A stretch of 64,000 nucleotides of DNA. Source: Burkholderiales bacterium (GTDB taxonomy: Bacteria; Pseudomonadota; Gammaproteobacteria; Burkholderiales; Burkholderiaceae_C). How positions within the stretch are numbered: the first letter of the stretch is position 1; each line of letters starts with the position of its first letter. The notes beneath the pieces were generated by a model. The model was not told the DNA's origin and did not search any database. It worked only from the letters and a program-made list of their open reading frames with translations. Of this stretch, positions 59,489-64,000 are shown piece after piece. Position numbers and translations under genes: made by a program. The stretch is from contig JACRAY010000032.1 of the NCBI GenBank assembly GCA_016213325.1, positions 37,582-101,581 of the forward strand, in the 5' to 3' direction.

Positions 59489-59862
59489 TGCGTCGCAAGG
59501 CAGGTTTCACGCTGATCGAGTTGCTGGTCGTGCTGGCCATCGTCTCGACCCTGTTGCTGATGGTCACGCCGCGATACCTGCAACGCCTGGAGACGTCGAA
59601 GGAGGCTGTGCTGCGCGAAAACCTGCGCACGGTGCGCGACGTGATCGACCGGTTCTACGCAGACACCGGTCGCTATCCAGAGTCGCTCGATGAGCTGGTG
59701 GAGCGCAAGTACCTGCGTGCACTGCCGGCCGATCCCGTCACCGAGTCGCAGGCGACATGGCGAACGGTTCCCGTGCCTGAGGGATACAAGGGCGCGGTCT
59801 ACGACATCCGCAGCGGCGCTGCGGGGAAAGGGCTGGATGGCAGAAGTTATGCAGACTGGTAG
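59488..59862 (+). CDS. Pseudopilin (GspG/PulG-like), third
   Basis: The protein has 124 residues, MRRKAG-FTLIELLVVLAI with glutamate at +5. TVRDVIDRFYADTGRYPESL and LRALPADPVTE are typical of GspG-like pseudopilins. GTG codons at 59482 and 59485 are alternatives. Its 3' end overlaps the next gene by 26 bases. Confidence 0.85.
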   Translation: MRRKAGFTLIELLVVLAIVSTLLLMVTPRYLQRLETSKEAVLRENLRTVRDVIDRFYADTGRYPESLDELVERKYLRALPADPVTESQATWRTVPVPEGYKGAVYDIRSGAAGKGLDGRSYADW

Positions 59863-60322
59863 GCCGCGTCCGCCTGGGGGCTTCGCTTACGTGATGCTCC
59901 TGCTGGCAGTTGCCTTGATATCGCTGGCCGCGACGGCGGCTGTGTCCGTCGGAGCCACGATGGCGCGCCGGGATGCCGAGCGGCACCTGCTGGCGATCGG
60001 CGCGGAGTTCGAGCGGGCGCTGGTGTCCTATGCGGGAGGCGCCCGGGGCCCCAGGACGCTAGACGAACTGGTGCGGGATCCGCGCATGCCGGGCACCCGG
60101 CGGCACCTGAGGCAGATCTATGCGGATCCGTTGACGGGCCGGCCGGACTGGGGGCTTGTCACCGATCCGCAGGGGTTCATCGTCGGCGTGTACAGCCTGG
60201 CGGAGGGGCGACCGATCCAGCGCAGCGCTTTCGAGGCGCATTGGGGGCATATGGAGGAGGCGGACAGCTATCGGGATTGGGTTTTTGGGGTGCGGGCGGG
60301 GGCTGGTGGGGTCCGAAGGTGA
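59837..60322 (+). CDS. Atypical pseudopilin-like protein, fourth
   Basis: The protein has 161 residues; an ATG at 59849 is an alternative. The signal reads RPPGG-FAYVMLLLAVALISLAA, so methionine occupies the +5 place where pilins need glutamate. The soluble part with LDELVRDPRMPGTRRHLRQI and DPLTGRPDWGLVTDPQG resembles a GspG/GspK-like minor pilin. Lack of Glu5 is a feature of GspK-type tip proteins, so it may be the tip. It is the last gene of the operon. Confidence 0.75.
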   Translation: MAEVMQTGRPRPPGGFAYVMLLLAVALISLAATAAVSVGATMARRDAERHLLAIGAEFERALVSYAGGARGPRTLDELVRDPRMPGTRRHLRQIYADPLTGRPDWGLVTDPQGFIVGVYSLAEGRPIQRSAFEAHWGHMEEADSYRDWVFGVRAGAGGVRR

Positions 60323-60407
60323 TACGCGACGCTTGCCGCGTGAGACGCTGCACAGCAGGGCCAAGGTGCAGGGTCATGAAGCTTTGGGGGACCTTCCCCT
60401 CAGGGCC

Positions 60408-60764
60408 TTAGCGCGCGCGGAGGGTGCGCGCAGCCTTGGGCGTCCGGGTCGATGGACTTGTTGACTTGAGCTTTGGAGCCCTTTGCCGGACCAGGCGCAC
60501 CTCAAGCTTGCAGCCAAGGGCTTCGGCATACTTCGAGAGGGTTGCCAATGAAGGCGAGTGCTTGCCGCGACCAGACTCCATTCTCGCGACAGCAGACTGA
60601 GTGGTTCCAATTTTCGCAGCCACTTCGGCCTGCGTGAGGCCTTGCTCGGCGCGCGCTCTCAAGAACTCGTCGAGCAAAGCAAACTCTTCGATCTGCTTTT
60701 CGAATTCGGCGGCCACATCGGGGCGAGCCAGTGCCTGGGCTCGCAACTGCTTATGCGTCAGCAT
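60408..60764 (-). CDS. XRE-family antitoxin (HigA-like)
   Basis: The protein has 118 residues. The HTH lies at about 40-95 (QGLTQAEVAAKIGTTQSAVARMES) after an N-terminal helix (PDVAAEFEKQIEEFALLDEF). The C-terminal part is basic and serine/proline-rich (PKLKSTSPSTRTPKAART). It overlaps the toxin gene by 14 bases and follows it, in the HigBA order. Confidence 0.85.
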   Translation of the reverse strand: MLTHKQLRAQALARPDVAAEFEKQIEEFALLDEFLRARAEQGLTQAEVAAKIGTTQSAVARMESGRGKHSPSLATLSKYAEALGCKLEVRLVRQRAPKLKSTSPSTRTPKAARTLRAR

Positions 60765-61083
60765 CTTTTCGTTCCTTCATGCGCCTGCGCGCAATCGACA
60801 ACTCCCGGGGAGGTGTCTTCTCAGTCTTTTTCACAAACTGGTGGAGCATCACGATTCGCTGCCTCACAAGAGTGCAATAGAAAACTCGCCCAATTCCCTC
60901 TCCGGACTTCAAGCGCAGCTCGAACAGCCCGGAGCCCATAGCCTTGGTGTGTGGCATTCCCAAATCCGGTCCGTACTCAACCATTCGATCAGTCAGTTGC
61001 AGAAATCGGGCCAGAAGACCTGCGGGGAGCGCAAGCACGGCTTTCTGCATTTTCTCATCGTAGTACTCGATGTCCCACGCCAT
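60751..61083 (-). CDS. RelE/HigB-like toxin
   Basis: The protein has 110 residues. It begins MAWDIEYYDEKMQKAVLALP and carries LGMPHTKAMGSGLFELRLKSG, GIGRVFYCTLVRQRIVMLHQFVKKTEKTPP, typical of HigB/RelE-family mRNA interferases (phage-derived Gp49-like). The conserved Arg and Lys residues are present. The ATG at 61081-61083 follows a -10 and an operator. The upstream continuation of the frame is not conserved. Confidence 0.88.
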   Translation of the reverse strand: MAWDIEYYDEKMQKAVLALPAGLLARFLQLTDRMVEYGPDLGMPHTKAMGSGLFELRLKSGEGIGRVFYCTLVRQRIVMLHQFVKKTEKTPPRELSIARRRMKERKDADA

Positions 61084-61090
61084 TCCCGGC

Positions 61091-61109
61091 AGTATAGCAA
61101 ATTCGCTAT
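61091..61109 (-). promoter_or_regulatory. Operator and -10 of the second toxin-antitoxin operon
   Basis: ATAGC-N6-GCTAT (61094-61109) is a perfect inverted repeat, and on the minus strand TATACT (61091-61096) is a -10 box that overlaps its end, eight bases before the toxin ATG. This fits autorepression by the XRE antitoxin. Confidence 0.65.
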
Positions 61110-61365
61110 GTCTGCGCTGGAACAACGACGAGGATGCCGCGCAACTTAACGCTTTCAGCTGGTAGAAGCCCTCTTCGGAGGTGAGCACGAACTCCCGGGG
61201 GTTCCAGGCTCTCCGCTGGCGCCGTCGATGAGCTGGCCGCATTGCGTCAGCACGCTCGCGTCCATCACCACTTGCAGTTGCGCCGTGCCCCCGCTGCGCC
61301 CGCCGGCACCGCCCGTGGGTGCGGCCACCGGGGTGAACACGATGTTCACGGCGGCACGCTCGGTG

Positions 61366-61542
61366 CTGCACTATGGCAAGCCCTGGTCGTCCCAGGTCGA
61401 TATCTCCGCCGGCGACCGCTGGGCGCAGGAAGTGGACAAGCAGCTGGAGGCTTCGAACTCCGGAATCATCTGCGTCACACCAGAGAATTTCAATTTGGCC
61501 TGGATCCTATTCGAGGCGGGCGCCCTTGGCCAAATCGCCTAA
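61366..61542 (+). pseudogene. TIR-domain protein fragment
   Basis: The 58 residues include LHYGKPWSSQVDISAGDRW, LEASNSGIICVTPENF and AWILFEAGAL, the middle of a TIR-like domain of the bacterial kind (with the Glu of the FEAGA segment). The ends are missing: no normal N-terminus precedes it and a stop follows FEAGALGQIA. It is a remnant of a defence- or signalling-type protein. GC-rich sequence to its left is of a different origin and holds no recognisable gene. Confidence 0.65.
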
Positions 61543-62499
61543 CTCCGGGGAGTCCTACCTCCCAGCCGCCGCTCTATCGCCTCACGGTACTCTGGACGGA
61601 CTGCCCTTAGGACTCCTTCCGACCCGGTGATGCCGTCGAAGTATGGTAGAGCGAATTTTCGCACTGACTCAGCCATCCGCTGAAACTCACCACCCTCGTC
61701 CAAATACCAAAGGCCGTCCTGCGTATCCGCTTCAAGACCTTCCTCGAAGACTTGGCAGGACGCCACTAAAGAAATCTCGGTTGCTCTTACTATCCCACCA
61801 TCTTCGAATGCGTCGTGCCACGCAGCCGCAAACACAGATGCGAATCGACGTCCAGCCAGATACTCGGGCAGCACGACATCCACCACACCTCCACGACGTC
61901 GCCAGTACCGATCCTCGGTATACGAGAATTCAAAGTCAGCCAAGAAAGACAATGCCGCATTGTTTGGGTCCGCGCCGTCTCAACGTTGAACGTCACAAGC
62001 GAAAGTTCATCACCATAGACGGGCGACGAATTGACCAGCGTCTGCACCTGATTACTCCAGTCACTATCCTCGAGCCTTAGCACCTCGATCACGTCTCCGA
62101 CCGTTTTGAAGGATTTGAAATAGCGTAGTACGAGCGAGTTCAGCTGCCACATAAGCACGGTGCTAAGTTGGCCCGAAAGCTCAAGAGGCCACCAGAAACT
62201 GTTCTTCAAAGGTGCATGCGGCGAAAGCTCGGAAGCCAAGAAAAGGCTACGAGCTTCCCGAGTTCGACAAGGCGTCCAAGGGGAAGAATCGGAAGGAACC
62301 GAACTCTCCAGATGCTGAAATAAATCGCCCACTCTTGGTCGTCGTACTTGGAGGGCCGGAGGCCAACAACACAATACACGTGCCCCTTCCTGATCGAATA
62401 GAGTCGTCCCCCTTCGCTACACTGGAATCCTTCAGGCAAGAGAACTCCTCTGAGGGCTCTGCAAAGTTTCGATTGAGAAATATCTGTTGATGCGCTCAC
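61539..62499 (-). pseudogene. Disrupted immunity-like protein (DUF4304-like) in at least three frames
   Basis: From a GTG (62497-62499) overlapping the toxin stop, a 97-residue stretch (LCRALRGVLLPEGFQCSEGG, GHVYCVVGLRPSKYDDQEW) resembles the DUF4304 start. The middle continues in another frame (HAPLKNSFWWPLELSGQL, VGDVIEVLRLEDSDW) and the end in a third (DGADPNNAALSFLADFEFS, LPYFDGITGSEGVLRA). The second shift lies near 61980. Position directly after a toxin tip on the same strand points to the cognate immunity gene, now broken. DUF4304 similarity is by eye. Confidence 0.5.
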
Positions 62500-62909
62500 T
62501 TGCCGCTCACTTTGATACGAATTTGAATGACGTCCGTCCCGATCCTCTTTACGCGGTCGGCGACCCCTTTCTTTGAGTAACCCTTCCCGATCTTTAGATC
62601 AAACGCCACAATATTTTTCTTGTTGTATTTGACGACCACATCAACTCCAAGATCACCCTTGCTGTCAGCTTTCTCTTCTATGCCGTTCCCGTCAAAGTAC
62701 GGTTCTGCCACGACCTCAACGCCAGGCAGCGGTTTGTATGACTGTACCTTGTGCTTCAGCTCTTGATGGGCGGCCGTACCGAATGCACCTTTGTTCTTGG
62801 AGGGGCCATCGGCGAACAGCATAGTGTCAGTGACCGCCTTGATCGCCCAATCAAGAATAGTCTCGCCTATAAGTCTGAACCGCCCCGGGATTTGAGGAGG
62901 CTCCTTCAT
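62496..62909 (-). pseudogene. PD-(D/E)XK-like toxin tip truncated at its 5' end by an IS element
   Basis: The 137 residues contain FGTAAHQELKHKV, YFDGNGIEEK, GDLGVDVVVKY and IVAFDLKIGKGYSKKG. E50, D90, D104 and K106 fit a restriction-endonuclease-like nuclease toxin core. The apparent ATG is two bases from the left end of an IS3 element (62911), so the frame is probably the cut-off C-terminus of a larger polymorphic toxin. The GTG of the next gene overlaps the stop, the usual toxin-immunity arrangement. Confidence 0.6.
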
Positions 62910-62928
62910 TTGAGAAGATGGAGCCCTT

Positions 62929-63252
62929 ATGAGGAAGTCAGCGAAGTTTTCCCCCGAGGTTCAGGAACGTGCCGTGCGCATGGTCTTCGACGCCAAGGAT
63001 CAATACCCGTCGCAGTGGGCGGCGATCGAGTCGATTGCCACCAAGATCGGTTGCACGCCGGAGACGCTGCGGCGCTGGGTGCGCCAAGGCGAGCGTGACA
63101 GCGGCGTGCGCGAAGGGCCTACGACGGCCGATCAGCAGCGCGTGAAGGAACTCGAACGCGAGATGCGCGAGCTGCGTCGCGCCAACGAGATCCTGAAGCT
63201 GGCCGGCGCGTATTTCGCCCAGGCGGAGCTCGACCGCCGCTTGAAGTCGTGA
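62929..63252 (+). CDS. IS3 transposase OrfA (HTH_Tnp_1)
   Basis: The protein has 107 residues. The HTH is FSPEVQERAVRMVFDAKDQY with ESIATKIGCTPETLRRWVRQ; a leucine-zipper-like region follows (ELEREMRELRRANEILKLAG). It binds the IS ends and, in the family, is joined to OrfB by -1 frameshifting. The end overlaps the orfB start by four bases. The length is normal for OrfA. Confidence 0.9.
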   Translation: MRKSAKFSPEVQERAVRMVFDAKDQYPSQWAAIESIATKIGCTPETLRRWVRQGERDSGVREGPTTADQQRVKELEREMRELRRANEILKLAGAYFAQAELDRRLKS

Positions 63253-63644
63253 CAGCGTTCGTCGACGAGCATCGCGCTCGCTTCGGGGTCGAGCCGATCT
63301 GCAAGGCTTTGCAGGTCGCCCCGTCGGCGTACTGGCGCGAGGCGGCGCGCAGGCGCGATCCGGCGCTGTGCCCGCCCAGGCGCCAGCGCGATGTACAGCT
63401 GATGCCTGAGATCGAACGCGTTTGGAACGCCAACATGCGCGTGTACGGTGCAGACAAGGTCTGGAAGCAACTCAATCGCGAGCGCATCGAGGTGGCGCGC
63501 TGCACGGTGGAGCGCTTGATGCGCCGGCAGGGCCTGCGCGGGGTGGTACGAGGCAAGCGCGTGCGAACGACGGTGCCCGATGTCAAGGCAGCGTGTCCGC
63601 TTGACCGCGTCAATCGAGAGTTCCGGGCTGAGCGGCCGAACCAG
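63249..63644 (+). pseudogene. IS3 transposase OrfB, truncated
   Basis: The first 132 residues are a normal OrfB N-terminus (VDEHRARFGVEPICKALQV, VYGADKVWKQLNRERI, RCTVERLMRRQGLRGV). The sequence breaks after FRAERPNQ, exactly before the DDE catalytic domain, and continues into unrelated IS66 sequence. The protein is therefore catalytically dead. Confidence 0.88.
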
Positions 63645-63645
63645 C

Positions 63646-64000
63646 GTGAGCGTCCAGCCATCCCACCTTGTCTTGGGCTGACGCTCCAGAGACGATGGCG
63701 TCCACCTCAAACAGGTGGACACCAATGCACTCCAAAGCATCCCAATCCCCGAGCAGGCGCATGCACGGCGCCGAGCTCAAGACGGCGGTGATCGCTGCGT
63801 GCCGCGAGCCTGGCGTGTCGGTGGCGGCCGTGGCCCAGGCGCATGGACTGAACGCCAATCTGGTTCGCAAGTGGCTGGTCGGCCGCGGCATCAAGCGCTG
63901 CGGTCTGGACGCCACGAGCTCGCCGGGCCTGCCGCTGATCACCAACGCGGCTCCAGCGATGCCTTTCGTGCCCGTGCAGCTGCCTGCACCTACCCGGGCG
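63646..64000 (+). mobile_element. IS66-family element (left end, partial at window edge)
   Basis: The left end starts near GTGAGCGTCCAGCCATCCC, similar to IS66 ends (GTAAGCG-type), directly after the interrupted OrfB codons. The first gene, tnpA, follows. The element runs off the window, so the target duplication cannot be checked. Confidence 0.75.
63725..64000 (+). CDS. tnpA: IS66 accessory protein TnpA (partial)
   Basis: The 92 visible residues start MHSKASQSPSRRMHGAELK and include ACREPGVSVAAVAQAHGL with NANLVRKWLVGRG, the HTH_Tnp_1-like domain of IS66 TnpA. The C-terminus lies outside the window. An internal ATG (63761) is possible but the 63725 start fits the family's MHSK beginning. 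Confidence 0.85.
   Translation, partial: MHSKASQSPSRRMHGAELKTAVIAACREPGVSVAAVAQAHGLNANLVRKWLVGRGIKRCGLDATSSPGLPLITNAAPAMPFVPVQLPAPTRA

Larger units (their letters stand above)
62911..63645 (+). mobile_element. IS3-family insertion sequence, right part lost
   Basis: The left end begins TGAGAAGATGGAGCCC at 62911, which fits the 5'-TGA rule of IS3 ends, 18 bases before orfA. OrfA and the first third of orfB are present. The element stops at about 63645 where an IS66-type sequence begins, so it is inactive. Confidence 0.8.

Noticed and set aside
61110..61365. A coding remnant on the minus strand between the toxin promoter and the TIR fragment
   Set aside because: High-GC frames with MNIVFTPVAAPTGG-like translation exist, but no family or start could be supported; left without a gene call.

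Overview
The window is about 64 kb of a high-GC chromosome, most likely a Burkholderiales betaproteobacterium of the Comamonadaceae (Variovorax/Ramlibacter/Acidovorax-like). This rests on a Bug-type periplasmic receptor beside a LysR gene, paralogous DUF4148 proteins, argB and slmA in one neighbourhood, and a beta-oxidation locus plus a TRAP-linked sugar-acid locus. The genus is an inference. No rRNA, tRNA or CRISPR array was seen.

Layout. 1-5.4 kb: an XRE regulator (cut by the window edge), an ECF sigma factor with a ferritin-like and a cytochrome c gene, a lipoprotein hydrolase, and a LysR/Bug pair. 5.5-9.8 kb: an ECF42-type sigma factor with two YciI/DGPF proteins and a VOC protein, a small GNAT, and a tandem duplication of a DUF4148 gene with its regulatory region. 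9.9-25.1 kb: a long minus-strand fatty-acid locus under a TetR regulator, comprising acyl-CoA dehydrogenase, FadN-type 3-hydroxyacyl-CoA dehydrogenase/hydratase, thiolase, hydrolase, thioesterase, SDRs, DsbA-like isomerase, enoyl-CoA hydratase, acyl-CoA synthetase and a ThDP lyase/synthase-like enzyme. 25.3-34 kb: divergent sugar-acid catabolism genes (FAH hydrolase and two SDRs on minus; GntR regulator, TRAP DctPQM, UxaA-family dehydratase and LDH2-family dehydrogenase on plus).

34.4-45.3 kb: pdeM, slmA, a sensor kinase/response regulator pair, and a glycan-related group (GT2, PIG-L deacetylase, acetyltransferase, GtrA, large membrane protein) split by a HigBA-like toxin-antitoxin pair, ending with argB. 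45.3-49.8 kb: apbE, DUF3570, DUF4266 and a TlpA-like thioredoxin on minus, split by a plus-strand hipBA module with a well-formed promoter and paired operators. A frameshifted TPR gene follows. 51-60.3 kb: an 11-gene operon with mostly overlapping or closely spaced genes, encoding a hybrid T2SS/type IV pilus-like machine whose secretin carries a C-terminal cohesin-like domain.

60.4-64 kb is an eroded, mobile-element-rich end with lower GC. It holds a second HigBA-like pair, a TIR-domain fragment, a disrupted immunity-like gene, a PD-(D/E)XK-like toxin tip cut at its 5' end by an IS3 element, and an IS66 element inserted in that IS3 element.

Functional reading. The core of the window is catabolic (acyl-CoA and aldonate breakdown) and envelope-related (glycan modification, secretion/pilus machine). 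Three toxin-antitoxin modules and the toxin/immunity/TIR debris mark insertion points. The most interesting leads are the cohesin-secretin machine, the ApbE/DUF3570/DUF4266/TlpA locus and the truncated toxin-immunity remnant.
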